Positions 21,926-31,266 of a DNA stretch of 44,395 nucleotides are shown here, one piece after another; positions within the stretch are counted from its first letter, which is position 1; each line of letters opens with the position of its first letter. The DNA comes from Nesterenkonia massiliensis. GTDB taxonomy: Bacteria > Actinomycetota > Actinomycetes > Actinomycetales > Micrococcaceae. Below the pieces are notes generated by a model. That model worked only from the letters and a program-made list of their open reading frames with translations. It searched no databases and was not told the DNA's origin. The position numbers were made by a program, and so were the translations under genes. The stretch is taken from assembly GCF_000455245.1 (NCBI RefSeq), contig NZ_HG005167.1, forward strand, positions 82,815 to 127,209. The letters run 5' to 3'.

Positions 21926-22747
21926 CTATGCGAGCCCGGCGGCTGCTGGCTGATCGATATGCCAGATCGTCTCGCTCGCCCCGCGCGCGTTCTTGGCCGG
22001 GATATCAGCAGTAGGTGTGCCGGGTTCGAACGCCAGGCGCACCGCTTCTGCTTTGTCCTCACCGGCCACCACCGTCCACACCCGCTGGGCGGTGTGAATG
22101 GCATCGAAGGTCATCGAGACGCGTTGCGGTGGCGGCTTGGGGGAGTCCTCTTCGCCCACAGTAGTCACCTCGGATACAGCCAGGCTGGATTTACCCGGGA
22201 ACAGACTGTTGATATGACCATCTGGTCCCACGCCCAGCAGCATCACCGCGAAGACTGGCAGGCGGAGGACTTTCTGGCTGCCCGGGACAACTACGCCCTC
22301 CTCTGCCGAGAACGCTTGTAACTGCTGAGCGTAGATCTGCGCGGCTGCAGTGGGATTCGCAGCGTCCTCGGATGTGGGGGCAGCGTGAATATTCTCATCA
22401 GGGAGATCATGCTCGGCAACCAGAAAATCCAAGAGAGCACTGCGGGCCTGCTGATCGTTTCGTTCCGGATCATGGGCCGGCAGCAGCCGCTCATCTCCCC
22501 ACCAGAAGTGCACAGCGGACCAGTCCAGCTGAGTTTCGGCATTCTCACGCAGCATCTCGGCCACAGCGCTGAGCGTACCGATACCAGCACCACCGCCGGT
22601 AAGGCTGACATGGGCACTGCTATCAGCTTCGATGGTCCTGCGCAGGACCTGAAGCAGCTTGCTGGCTACAGTTCCGGTCAGGGTGTCTTTATCGGCGAAC
22701 ACCTCACGCTGCGGCGCTGCGGTGTGCTCGTTGACTTCGATGTTCAT
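21926..22747 (-). CDS. pgl: 6-phosphogluconolactonase
   Basis: The 273-aa enzyme (DevB/SOL type) hydrolyses 6-phosphogluconolactone, the second step of the oxidative pentose phosphate pathway. The family motifs HFWWGDERLLP and LLGVGPDGHINSLFPG are clear, together with SLTGGG near residue 49. The zwf stop codon TAA forms part of the region upstream of its ATG, with AAAGG 7 nt before the start and only 12 nt between the two genes. In most actinobacteria opcA lies in this position; here there is no room for it. Transcription ends at the shared terminator that follows. Confidence 0.96.
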   Translation of the reverse strand: MNIEVNEHTAAPQREVFADKDTLTGTVASKLLQVLRRTIEADSSAHVSLTGGGAGIGTLSAVAEMLRENAETQLDWSAVHFWWGDERLLPAHDPERNDQQARSALLDFLVAEHDLPDENIHAAPTSEDAANPTAAAQIYAQQLQAFSAEEGVVVPGSQKVLRLPVFAVMLLGVGPDGHINSLFPGKSSLAVSEVTTVGEEDSPKPPPQRVSMTFDAIHTAQRVWTVVAGEDKAEAVRLAFEPGTPTADIPAKNARGASETIWHIDQPAAAGLA

Positions 22748-22759
22748 CGGGTGCCTTTC

Positions 22760-24298
22760 TTAGGGGGTCCGCCAGCTGCGGCCATCACGGGCCATGAGCC
22801 GGTGTGCTGATTCCGGTCCCCAGGAACCTGGAGCGTAAGGCTCCGGCTGTTCTTCCAGTGCCTCCCAGCGCTCGATGAACGGATCCAGGATCTGCCAGGA
22901 GAGCTCCACCTCACGATGACGAGGAAACAGCGGCGGTTCGCCCAGCAGCACATCGAGGATGAGCCGTTCGTAGGCCTCCGGGCTCTCCTCCGTGAATGAG
23001 CGGCCATAGCTGAAGTCCATATCGACATCACGGACGTCCATCTGGGTCCCAGGAACCTTGGACGTCAGCCGTAGCGTGGCCCCTTCATCCGGCTGAATCC
23101 GGATGATCAGGGAGTTCTGACCGAAATGTTCTTCATCGGTGTCCGTAAACAGCAGATTAGGGGCACGTTTAAAGACCACTGCGATCTCTGTGACTCGTCG
23201 TCCCAGTCGTTTGCCGCTGCGCAGATAGAACGGTACCCCGTCCCAACGTCGGGTCTTGATCCCCAGCCGGAAAGCGGCGTAGGTCTCTGTTGTTGACCCT
23301 GGATCAAAGCCTTCCTCCTGCAGGAAGCCCACGACGTCTTCGCCGTTCTGCTGGCCCGCGGTGTACTGGCCCCGGGCGCTGGTCGCCTCGAGATCCTCTG
23401 GTACGACGACGGCCTCGAGGACTTTCTCCTTCTCACGCCGTAAGTGATCTGCGTCGAAGCTGATGGGTTCTTCCATGGCGGTGAGTGCCAGCAGCTGGAG
23501 CAGGTGGTTCTGAATGACGTCGCGCGCGGCGCCGACGCCATCGTAATAGCTGGCCCGCCCGCCGATGCCGATGTCCTCAGCCATGGTGATCTGCACATGA
23601 TCCACGTGCTGGTTGTTCCAGAGTGGCTCGAAGAAGCGGTTGGCAAAACGCAGTGCCAGCAGGTTCTGGACCGTCTCCTTGCCCAGGTAGTGGTCGATGC
23701 GGAAGACCTCGTCCTGGGCAAAGACGGACTCTACTTCGCGGTTAAGCTCCTGAGCCGACTCCAGGTCATGACCGAAGGGCTTTTCGATAATGACCCGGGA
23801 CCAGGGGTCCTCCGGAAGTTCAGAACGTCTGGCCAGCCCATGGGACGCCAGCTTCTGGCACACCATCTCGAAGGAGTTGGGCGGGATGGAGAGGTAGAAG
23901 GCGTGGTTCGACCCTGTGCCGCGCTCATCGGCCAGCTCTGCCAGCACAGCACCCAGCCGGGCATACGCCGTCTCGTCGTCGAATCCGGAGGCTGAGACAA
24001 AGCGCAGACCACCGGCGAGCCGGTCCCAGGTGTCCTGGTTGAACCCGGTTCGATTGCCGGCCTGGACGTGTTTCAGCATATCCGCGCAGAACTCTGCGTC
24101 GCTCCAGTCGCGGCGTCCGAATCCCACTAGGGAGAAACCCTCTGGCAGCCGACCGCGGTTGGCGAGGTCGTAGATCGCCGGCAGCAGCTTCTTACGGGCC
24201 AAATCGCCAGTCACGCCGAACATGACCATGGCGCAGGGCCCGGCCTGTCGTCCGTTCCGACGGCTCTCCGCTGTCGGCTCCTGTGCACTGTCTGTCAC
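22760..24298 (-). CDS. zwf: Glucose-6-phosphate 1-dehydrogenase
   Basis: The 512-aa enzyme oxidises glucose-6-phosphate to 6-phosphogluconolactone and makes NADPH. The coenzyme motif GVTGDLARKKL is near residue 28, and RIDHYLGKE carries the catalytic His-Lys signature of the family. NNQHVDHVQIT and the ISFDADHLRREK region also match. The start is a GTG 10 nt after the pgi stop, with a G-rich segment (AGGCGG) upstream. In actinobacteria and cyanobacteria this enzyme is often assisted by OpcA; that gene is not in the window, so the protein may work without it or opcA may lie elsewhere. Confidence 0.97.
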   Translation of the reverse strand: MTDSAQEPTAESRRNGRQAGPCAMVMFGVTGDLARKKLLPAIYDLANRGRLPEGFSLVGFGRRDWSDAEFCADMLKHVQAGNRTGFNQDTWDRLAGGLRFVSASGFDDETAYARLGAVLAELADERGTGSNHAFYLSIPPNSFEMVCQKLASHGLARRSELPEDPWSRVIIEKPFGHDLESAQELNREVESVFAQDEVFRIDHYLGKETVQNLLALRFANRFFEPLWNNQHVDHVQITMAEDIGIGGRASYYDGVGAARDVIQNHLLQLLALTAMEEPISFDADHLRREKEKVLEAVVVPEDLEATSARGQYTAGQQNGEDVVGFLQEEGFDPGSTTETYAAFRLGIKTRRWDGVPFYLRSGKRLGRRVTEIAVVFKRAPNLLFTDTDEEHFGQNSLIIRIQPDEGATLRLTSKVPGTQMDVRDVDMDFSYGRSFTEESPEAYERLILDVLLGEPPLFPRHREVELSWQILDPFIERWEALEEQPEPYAPGSWGPESAHRLMARDGRSWRTP

Positions 24299-24308
24299 TG
24301 TGATCCGC

Positions 24309-25955
24309 CTAGAGGGAGTTGATGGCGTCGATGACCTGCTGCAGACCAGCAGCGCGGTCCTTCAGGTGAAGGCGCAATACTGGCATGCCATGCTCGGCCA
24401 GCACCTGGGCATCACCGGCAGCCTGGGCGGAGATCAGCTCGCTCAGGGTAAAGGGCCGCTCGGGAACATCGATATCAGTATCTGAGTCGGCTGTGATCTG
24501 CAGGAAGGCCCCCACATGCGGGCCACCCTTGTGGAACTGGCCGGTGGAGTGCAGGAACCGCGGACCCCAGCCGAACGTCACCGGCCGGCCAGCGACCTGG
24601 GACAGATGCGGCCGGATCTCCTCCAGCTCCGCTTCGCCCAGTCGGTCCAGATACGCCATCACCGCGAGATAGCCGTGGGCCGGGATTCGCGTCAGCAACG
24701 CCTGGACAGCCTCGGCAACGCTGGTCTGACCTGAGGACAGCAGTGACTCATCACCGGAGACGCTGATGGCAACGGCGCCGTCCTGGACTGATTCCTGCTC
24801 TGCGGGAGCAGGTGAGTCCAGAAGGCCGCGGGCAGCCTCCTTGGCTGATTCCACATCCGGCTGGTCAAAAGGATTGATGTTCAGCAGAGACCCGGCCACA
24901 GCGATGGCCACCTCCCACAGCAGAAACTGGGCGCCGAGGCTTCCGCCGGTGCGCACCACATGGGGGCTGACGACAGTGTCAGCAGTATCACCGTCCACGG
25001 AGGAACCTTCGTCTGACTCGGCATCGATGAGCTCGACAACAAGGACGTCGTCAGCGTCCCGAGTGAGTTCAGGCTCCCCGTCTCCCACAATGACCGGCAG
25101 CACCCCGGTGCCTTCCTTGCCGGTGGACTCGGCCACCAGCTGTTCGATCCATGCGCCCAGGCCAACCAGCGGCGATCCAGAATTGACGATCACCAGCTTG
25201 TTACGCAGCGGCGATGTCCCACCGATAGCGGCGCCGAGCTGCAGCGCGGGGTTGGAGTCATCATCTTCAGTCAGCACTTCAAGAGCATCTTCAGCATCAT
25301 CCAGCAGTGCTTCCAGGTCAGCGCCGGCCAGTCCAGACGGGACCAGCCCGAAAGCGGTCAGAGCCGAGTAACGGCCTCCCACGGAGGGGTCGGCCTCGAA
25401 GATCGCCCGGACACCTGCCTGCTGAGACTGCTCCTGCATGGGGGAGCCAGGGTCAGTGACCACCACCGTGCGGGAGGCTGCGTCGATTCCGGCCTCGGTA
25501 AAGGCCCGCTGCACAATTCGGCGCTGGGAGTCGGTCTCGACGGTGGAGCCTGACTTTGACGACACCACCAGAACAGTGCGCTCGAGATCCTTCAGCGCCT
25601 TGCCCACCTGCTGCGGATCGGTGGAGTCCAGGACAATCAGCTCCAAACCCTCGGTGCCGCAGATGACTTCCGGAGCCAGTGAAGACCCGCCCATACCGGC
25701 CAGCACCACCCGGTTCACGCCTTCGGCGGCGAGTTCCTCACGCAGCTGCGCGATTCTCGGCAGCAGCGCCCGAGAGTCCTCGAAGAGCGCGACCCAGCCT
25801 AGCCGCTTGGAGGCCTCATCTTCAGCGGCCTGACCCCAGAGGGTGTGGTCCTTGGCACCGAGACGGGAGGCGAACTCGTGGTCCACCAGGCCGGGGACCT
25901 GTGCGTCGGCGGCCTCGCGGGCCGCACCCAATAATGACAGAGACAGCGAGCTCAT
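24309..25955 (-). CDS. pgi: Glucose-6-phosphate isomerase
   Basis: The 548-aa protein is the actinobacterial form of phosphoglucose isomerase, which links glycolysis and the pentose phosphate pathway through fructose-6-phosphate. Sugar-isomerase motifs are VLAGMGGSSLAPEV and VVSSKSGSTVET in the first SIS domain, and the C-terminal part contains FGWGPRFLHSTGQFHKGGP. Acidic stretches in the middle look like surface loops. The frame opens at 25976, but the ATG at 25955 has AGGAG 4 nt upstream and starts the homologous region. It lies between tal and zwf, 69 nt after tal. Confidence 0.94.
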   Translation of the reverse strand: MSSLSLSLLGAAREAADAQVPGLVDHEFASRLGAKDHTLWGQAAEDEASKRLGWVALFEDSRALLPRIAQLREELAAEGVNRVVLAGMGGSSLAPEVICGTEGLELIVLDSTDPQQVGKALKDLERTVLVVSSKSGSTVETDSQRRIVQRAFTEAGIDAASRTVVVTDPGSPMQEQSQQAGVRAIFEADPSVGGRYSALTAFGLVPSGLAGADLEALLDDAEDALEVLTEDDDSNPALQLGAAIGGTSPLRNKLVIVNSGSPLVGLGAWIEQLVAESTGKEGTGVLPVIVGDGEPELTRDADDVLVVELIDAESDEGSSVDGDTADTVVSPHVVRTGGSLGAQFLLWEVAIAVAGSLLNINPFDQPDVESAKEAARGLLDSPAPAEQESVQDGAVAISVSGDESLLSSGQTSVAEAVQALLTRIPAHGYLAVMAYLDRLGEAELEEIRPHLSQVAGRPVTFGWGPRFLHSTGQFHKGGPHVGAFLQITADSDTDIDVPERPFTLSELISAQAAGDAQVLAEHGMPVLRLHLKDRAAGLQQVIDAINSL

Positions 25956-26024
25956 GATTCTCCTGTGGTTCTTCAAGCGTCAGACATGGACATTCTCGGA
26001 TAGTGCAGGCCGGCAGGGGCGCTG

Positions 26025-27149
26025 TTAGGCCTTGTTGCGGGAGAGGCCTTCGGTAATGGTGCCCAGCAGGCCCTCCCAGGACTTCTCGAATTTGCTGAGT
26101 CCATCGGCTTCGAGATGATCAACGACGGAGCGGTAGCTGATTCCTGCCGCGGATATGCCATCCAGCACCCGGTTGGACTCCACATAGGTGTCAGTCATGG
26201 TGTCGCCGTCGAACTCTCCGTGATCAGCAACTGCCATCAGAGTCTTCTCCGGCATGGTGTTGACCACGCCGGCGGCCGTGAGCTCGGTGACGTACAGGGT
26301 GTCCGACAAGCTGGGATCCTTGGTGCCTGTTGAGGCCAGCAGCAGGCGCTGGGGACGTCCACCCCGCTCAGCTAGCAGCAGCCAGCGCTCGGAGCTGAAA
26401 GACTCCGAGGCGATCTGGTGGGCCAGCCGTGCATTGGCGATGGCGGCTTTGCCGCGCAGCTTCTCGGTGCCGGTTTTGCCTTCCTCGGCGGCCAGCTCAA
26501 GGCGCTTATCCACTTCGGAGTCCACTCGGGAGACAAAGAAGCTGGCGACAGAGTGGATCTTGGAGATGTCCAGTCCATCGGCATGCGCCTTCTCCAGACC
26601 GAGCATAAAAGCGTTGATGACCGCGCGGTAGCGCTCCAGGGAGAAGATCAGTGTGACATTGACGCTGATGCCCTCGGAAAGCACCGCGGCGATCGCCTCG
26701 ATACCCTCCACAGTGGCCGGAATCTTGATCATTACATTCTCGCGATCAACGGCCTTGTAGAGCGCGCGGGCGGCGGCGATGGTGCTTTCGGTATCACGAG
26801 CCAGACGGGGATCCACTTCGATGCTGACCCGACCGTCTACGCCGTCGGTGGCGGCATAGACGCCGGAGAACAGGTCACATGCCTCACGGACGTCTGAGGT
26901 AGTGATCTCAAAAACAGCCTGCTCCGCGTCTGCCCCGGAGTTGGCCAGTTCGCTCAGCTGCTGTTCGTAGGCCTCGCCGTGCTTCAACGCCGTCTCAAAA
27001 ATGGTCGGATTGGTGGTGACTCCGACGACGTTGTGAGTCTCGATGAGCTTGGCGAGTGAACCGGAGTTCAGCCGTTCGCGGGAGAGGTCATCGAGCCAGA
27101 TGGAAACCCCGGCGTCGCTGAGAGCCTGGGTATTGGGATTTGCAGTCAT
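26025..27149 (-). CDS. tal: Transaldolase
   Basis: The 374-aa enzyme moves a dihydroxyacetone unit between sugar phosphates in the non-oxidative pentose phosphate pathway. The Schiff-base lysine is Lys142 in [20 protein letters not shown] near residue 42 and [12 protein letters not shown] also match the TalB/TAL-PHOS family of this length. A longer frame runs upstream into the tkt end, but ATG at 27149 follows AAGGAGCACATC and fits the family N-terminus. It is 43 nt after tkt and surely co-transcribed. Confidence 0.97.
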   Translation of the reverse strand: MTANPNTQALSDAGVSIWLDDLSRERLNSGSLAKLIETHNVVGVTTNPTIFETALKHGEAYEQQLSELANSGADAEQAVFEITTSDVREACDLFSGVYAATDGVDGRVSIEVDPRLARDTESTIAAARALYKAVDRENVMIKIPATVEGIEAIAAVLSEGISVNVTLIFSLERYRAVINAFMLGLEKAHADGLDISKIHSVASFFVSRVDSEVDKRLELAAEEGKTGTEKLRGKAAIANARLAHQIASESFSSERWLLLAERGGRPQRLLLASTGTKDPSLSDTLYVTELTAAGVVNTMPEKTLMAVADHGEFDGDTMTDTYVESNRVLDGISAAGISYRSVVDHLEADGLSKFEKSWEGLLGTITEGLSRNKA

Positions 27150-27192
27150 GATGTGCTCCTTAGCGGGAGGGTGTTCGAGGTCGGTAGGCGGA

Positions 27193-29322
27193 TTAGGCAG
27201 CGGCGGCGTGGATTGATTCCTCGGCCGCTGCGGCAACGGCTTCCGCGGTGATGCCGAACTCGCGGTAGAGGACCTTGTAGTCCGCGGAGGCACCGAAATG
27301 GTCGAGACCGATGATCCGTCCGGCGTCACCGACGATCTCGCGCCAGCCCACCGGGGAACCGGCCTCTACCGACACCCGGGCCTTGACTGCCGCTGGGAGG
27401 ACCTGCTCACGGTATTCGGCGTCCTGGGCAGCGAACCACTCCAGGCAGGGAGCTGAGACTACGCGAGCCGCAATTCCCTTCTGCGCCAGCGCTTCGCGAG
27501 CTTCCACAGCCAGGGAGACCTCAGAACCGGTGCCGATGAGGATGACATCAGGAGTCACCACAGCGCCGTCCTTCACAGCCTCAGCCAGAACATAGGCGCC
27601 CTTGGCAGCGCCCTCCACAGAACCGAACTCCTGCGCAGTGGCCTCAGCCGCACCGCGGGCGAACGTCGGCACACCCTGGCGGGTCAGGGCGATGCCAGCG
27701 GGGCGGTCGTTATTCTTGATCATCTCGCGCCAAGCGATTGCTACCTCGTTGGCATCGGCAGGGCGAATGACGTCCAGATTGGGGATGGCGCGCAGTGAGG
27801 CCAGCTGCTCCACCGGCTGGTGGGTGGGGCCATCTTCGCCCAGACCGATGGAGTCATGGGTCCATACAAAGATGGAGCCGATTCCCATGAGAGCGGCAAG
27901 CCGCACAGCCGGTCGCTGGTAGTCGGAGAAGATCAAGAAAGTGCCGTTGTAGGTACGCAGCGGCGTGGAGAGTGAAATGCCGTTGGTGATGGCGGCCGCG
28001 GCATGCTCACGGATGCCGAAATGCAGGTTCCGGCCGTAGGGATTGCCCTCGAATTTGTCGGTGGAGCGGTTCTCCGGGACGAAGCTGGGCTCACCGGCGA
28101 TCAAGGTGTTGTTCGAGCCGGCCAGGTCAGCAGATCCGCCCCAGAGCTCTGGCAGAACCGGGGCAAGGGCGTTGATCACCTTTCCTGAGGCGGCACGCGT
28201 GGCGACATCCTCACCGGCCGGGAACTCGGGCAGCGCATCTGCCCAGCCCTCCGGCAGCTCACCGGAAGTGAGGCGATCCAGCAGGGCGGCCTGCTGCGGA
28301 TTCGCCTCGCGCCAGGCGTCAAAGCTCTTCTGCCACTCTTCGTGGGCCTGAGCGCCGCGTGCAGCGACCTGACGGGCGTGGGCGAGGACATCGTCCTCCA
28401 CCTGGAAGTGCTGTTCTGGATTGAAGCCCAGCACCTCCTTCAGTGCAGCAAGCTCTTCTCCACCGAGCTTCGCACCATGAATGCCACCGGTGTTCTGCTT
28501 CTTGGGGGAGGGCCAGCCGATGATGGTGCGCAGTGCAATCAGGGATGGCTTGGAGGTTTCGGCCTTGGCTTCGGCCAGCGCCCGGTGCAACTCAGCGATG
28601 TCCTCGTGGTAGTCACCGGTCTTCAGCCAGTCAACTCGCTGGACATGCCACCCATAGGCTTCGTAACGCTTAGTCACATCTTCGGTGAAGGCGATGTTGG
28701 TATCGTCTTCGATGGAGATTTTGTTGTCATCCCAGATCACCACAAGGTTGCCCAACTGCTGATGACCTGCCAGCGAGGAGGCCTCAGAGGTCACACCCTC
28801 CTGCAGGTCGCCGTCGGAGGCGATCACCCAGACCGTGTGATCAAAGGGGGACGTGCCGGGGGCGGCGTCGGGGTCCAACAGGCCACGCATGCGCCGCTGA
28901 CCATAGGCGAATCCCACGGAGGAGGCCAGTCCCTGACCCAGCGGTCCGGTGGTGATCTCCACGCCGTCGGTATGTCCGTACTCCGGGTGTCCGGGGGTCT
29001 TCGAATCCCAGGTGCGCAGCGCCTCGATATCTTCGAGCTCCAGGCCGTAGCCGGAGAAGAACAGCTGCAGGTAAAGGGTCAAAGAGGTGTGTCCGGGGGA
29101 GAGGATAAAGCGGTCTCGGCCAATCCACTGCGGGTCGCTGGGATCATGGCGCATGACCTTCTGGAAGAGCAGATACGCAGCAGGAGCCAGGGACATGGCG
29201 GTGCCCGGGTGGCCGGAACCGACCTTCTCTACGGCATCTGCGGCCAGAACGCGCAGAGTGTCCACGGCACGCTTATCCACCTCGGTGAATGCGGCTGACT
29301 CATTGACGGCAGTTTCGTTCAC
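27193..29322 (-). CDS. tkt: Transketolase
   Basis: The 709-aa thiamine diphosphate enzyme transfers two-carbon units between sugar phosphates. SGHPG near residues 36-40 and the thiamine-binding [10 protein letters not shown] segment are seen in the N-terminal domain. [19 protein letters not shown] lies in the pyrimidine domain, and [15 protein letters not shown]-type sequence in the C-terminal domain. A TTG at 29337 is in frame, but it overlaps the ribosome binding site GGAGGA that stands 7 nt before the GTG at 29322, which I take as the start. An exact 18-bp tandem duplication lies immediately upstream of that site. tkt heads the leftward pentose phosphate operon. Confidence 0.97.
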   Translation of the reverse strand: MNETAVNESAAFTEVDKRAVDTLRVLAADAVEKVGSGHPGTAMSLAPAAYLLFQKVMRHDPSDPQWIGRDRFILSPGHTSLTLYLQLFFSGYGLELEDIEALRTWDSKTPGHPEYGHTDGVEITTGPLGQGLASSVGFAYGQRRMRGLLDPDAAPGTSPFDHTVWVIASDGDLQEGVTSEASSLAGHQQLGNLVVIWDDNKISIEDDTNIAFTEDVTKRYEAYGWHVQRVDWLKTGDYHEDIAELHRALAEAKAETSKPSLIALRTIIGWPSPKKQNTGGIHGAKLGGEELAALKEVLGFNPEQHFQVEDDVLAHARQVAARGAQAHEEWQKSFDAWREANPQQAALLDRLTSGELPEGWADALPEFPAGEDVATRAASGKVINALAPVLPELWGGSADLAGSNNTLIAGEPSFVPENRSTDKFEGNPYGRNLHFGIREHAAAAITNGISLSTPLRTYNGTFLIFSDYQRPAVRLAALMGIGSIFVWTHDSIGLGEDGPTHQPVEQLASLRAIPNLDVIRPADANEVAIAWREMIKNNDRPAGIALTRQGVPTFARGAAEATAQEFGSVEGAAKGAYVLAEAVKDGAVVTPDVILIGTGSEVSLAVEAREALAQKGIAARVVSAPCLEWFAAQDAEYREQVLPAAVKARVSVEAGSPVGWREIVGDAGRIIGLDHFGASADYKVLYREFGITAEAVAAAAEESIHAAAA

Positions 29323-29334
29323 GTGAACGTCCTC

Positions 29335-29370
29335 CAAGCAGTGGTTCTATTACAAGCAGTGGTTCTATTA
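29335..29370 (-). repeat. Exact 18-bp tandem repeat in the tkt leader/promoter
   Basis: Two identical head-to-tail copies (29335-29352 and 29353-29370) read TAATAGAACCACTGCTTG on the tkt strand. The second copy ends directly before the ribosome binding site GGAGGA. Each unit contains TAATAG, close to a -10 hexamer, so the duplication may have doubled a promoter element or lengthened the leader. The remaining 46 bases up to serB hold no other feature I can name. Confidence 0.85.
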
Positions 29371-29416
29371 AAGGGATCATGTGGAAGCACGCCTTTGTGC
29401 CGCATCTCACTCCAGC

Positions 29417-30415
29417 CTACCGGTGAGCGGGCACTTCGAGCGGGGTTAGGCCCAGGGCATAGCTGATCAATTGCATATTGCGGTGCGAGATGACCAGATC
29501 AGCCTGCTCCGCCAGTGCGGGTTTGGCGCAGAAGGCCACACCCACACCGGCAGCCCCCAGCATGTCCAGGTCATTGGCGCCGTCGCCGACTGCTACCACG
29601 TTCGAGACCGGGACTCCGGAGTCTAGGGCCCAGTGCTTCAACTGTTCGCGCTTCACCGCCCGGTCCACCACCTGGCCGGTGACCTTGCCGGTGAGTTTGC
29701 GGTCTCTCAGTTCAAGGATGTTGGCCCGGTAGCCGGTGAGGCCCAGTTGCTCGGCCAGGGGCTGCAGAATCTGTTCGAAGCCACCGGATACCGCAAAGGC
29801 GGGGTATCCACGACGACGGAAAGTCTCCAGCAGTTGCGGGGCACCCTCGGTGGGGGTCACTTTCAGCAGGGTCTGTTGAAGAACCTGTTCGGGAAGGTCC
29901 TGCAGTACCGCAACCCTGGCATGAAGAGATTCGCTGAAATCGAGTTCGCCGCGCATGGCACGCTCGGTCACCTCAGCAACCTCCGCCTCTTTGCCGGCGT
30001 GTGCAGCCAAGAGATCAATGACTTCTTGGTCAATGAGGGTGGAGTCGACATCCATGACCAGCATCATCTGCCCGGTGGGGCGATGGTGGACTGACAGCAC
30101 TGTGGTGGTCACCTCGGGATTGTCGCTGGGCTGTCGGCCGCGCAGCTGCTCAGCTGCGTCTTCCAGCAGGGACACGAGGAACTGCGAGCCGAAATCGTCG
30201 TCGGAGTCATCGAGTGTCACAGACCAGCGGACCGCCTGGATGCCGCTGCTAGGGGTGGCGAAAGATTCCGCCTGGGCGGCATGGACGGTACCGCGCCGAG
30301 CGAACTCGGCCGTGAGCGAGCGCATCAGGGCGGGATCGAGCTCAGCTGCGGCGATCATCGCTACAGTCCCGGTCGGCAGGTCTTGGGCGGTCTCAGCGGC
30401 AGTGGCAGCACTCAT
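29417..30415 (-). CDS. serB: Phosphoserine phosphatase
   Basis: The 332-aa protein performs the last step of serine synthesis, dephosphorylating O-phosphoserine. The HAD motif I DVDSTLIDQE is at residues 122-131 (Asp122 the nucleophile). AVSGGFEQI supplies motif II, and VGDGANDLDML is motif IV. The first 110 residues correspond to an ACT-like regulatory region seen in actinobacterial SerB proteins, though no motif proves it. The ATG lacks a clear ribosome binding site; TAGAGT lies 9 nt upstream on the same strand. The gene is divergent from the ABC ATPase gene and is followed after 94 nt by tkt in the same direction. Confidence 0.94.
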   Translation of the reverse strand: MSAATAAETAQDLPTGTVAMIAAAELDPALMRSLTAEFARRGTVHAAQAESFATPSSGIQAVRWSVTLDDSDDDFGSQFLVSLLEDAAEQLRGRQPSDNPEVTTTVLSVHHRPTGQMMLVMDVDSTLIDQEVIDLLAAHAGKEAEVAEVTERAMRGELDFSESLHARVAVLQDLPEQVLQQTLLKVTPTEGAPQLLETFRRRGYPAFAVSGGFEQILQPLAEQLGLTGYRANILELRDRKLTGKVTGQVVDRAVKREQLKHWALDSGVPVSNVVAVGDGANDLDMLGAAGVGVAFCAKPALAEQADLVISHRNMQLISYALGLTPLEVPAHR

Positions 30416-30424
30416 AGCGAGATC

Positions 30425-30475
30425 ACTCTAACTGGTTGCGCAGACATCAGGTCGCTGTTCGATAGTGTTGAGGTC
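30425..30475. promoter_or_regulatory. Divergent serB / ABC ATPase promoter region
   Basis: For the rightward gene, TAGTGT at 30463-30468 is followed by 7 nt and the ATG. For serB, TAGAGT (complement of 30425-30430) is followed by 9 nt and its ATG. Both genes may start with leaderless or nearly leaderless transcripts from this 60-nt gap. No operator is evident. Confidence 0.5.
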
Positions 30476-31261
30476 ATGAGTCCAGTCCTTTCTCTCAGCG
30501 GCGTCACGGTGCGTCGCGGACGCAAGCTGCTGCTGAACAACATCTCCTGGCAAGTCAACGACGACGAGCGCTGGGTCATCCTCGGGCCCAATGGTGCCGG
30601 TAAAACAACTCTGCTGCAGATTGCCGCCGCGCGACTTTTCCCCACCGCTGGCCAGGTGCAGATCCTTGACGAGCAGCTGGGCGCCGTCGATGTCTTTGAG
30701 CTGCGGCCACGCATTGGGCTGAGCTCGAACGCCATCGCTAATTCGCTTCCCGGGCATGAGACTGCCTTGAACGCCGTGGTCACTGCGGCCTACGGAGTGA
30801 CCGGCCGGTGGCGCGAAGAGTATGAGCGCTTCGACGAGAAGCGGGCCTTCAGCCTGCTCAACGCGTGGGGTGTCGGCACCGTTTTCGACCGTCCCTTCAG
30901 CACCTTGAGTGAGGGCGAACGGAAAAGGGTGCAGATCGCTCGAGCGTTGATGACTGATCCGGAGCTGCTGCTGCTGGATGAGCCCGGTGCGGGTCTGGAC
31001 CTGGCAGGCCGAGAGGCCCTGGTAGCACGGACGTCTGAGCTGATGGCCGATGAGGCTGCACCGGCTACGGTTCTGGTGACGCATCACCTGGAAGAGATCC
31101 CGCCGGGCTTCACACATGTGCTGTTGCTGCGCGACGGGGAAGTAGTCGACGCCGGTCCCATCTCATCCACACTGACCTCGCAGAGCCTGAGCAGGACTTT
31201 TGATATGCCGTTGGAGCTGACTGAGCGCAATGGACGCTACAGCGCCTTTATGAAGCAGTAG
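30476..31261 (+). CDS. ABC transporter-type ATPase (single domain)
   Basis: The 261-aa protein is a lone ATP-binding cassette. Walker A GPNGAGKTT is at residues 37-45, the signature is LSEGE at 144-148 (Glu in place of the second Gly of LSGGQ), and Walker B with catalytic Glu is LLLLDEP at 164-170. The switch His is in THHLEEIP. No permease gene of the matching kind is adjacent. Such stand-alone cassettes with a ModF/YlmA-like pattern are widespread in Micrococcales, and their partner and substrate are unknown. The start ATG is chosen over longer frames because a TAGTGT element lies 7 nt before it. The permease gene downstream is a secondary transporter and starts 5 nt after this stop. Confidence 0.85.
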   Translation: MSPVLSLSGVTVRRGRKLLLNNISWQVNDDERWVILGPNGAGKTTLLQIAAARLFPTAGQVQILDEQLGAVDVFELRPRIGLSSNAIANSLPGHETALNAVVTAAYGVTGRWREEYERFDEKRAFSLLNAWGVGTVFDRPFSTLSEGERKRVQIARALMTDPELLLLDEPGAGLDLAGREALVARTSELMADEAAPATVLVTHHLEEIPPGFTHVLLLRDGEVVDAGPISSTLTSQSLSRTFDMPLELTERNGRYSAFMKQ

Positions 31262-31266
31262 CCGCT

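Noticed and set aside
28342-29298. 318-codon plus-strand frame opposite tkt
   Set aside because: It is a mirror of the transketolase coding strand without any domain.
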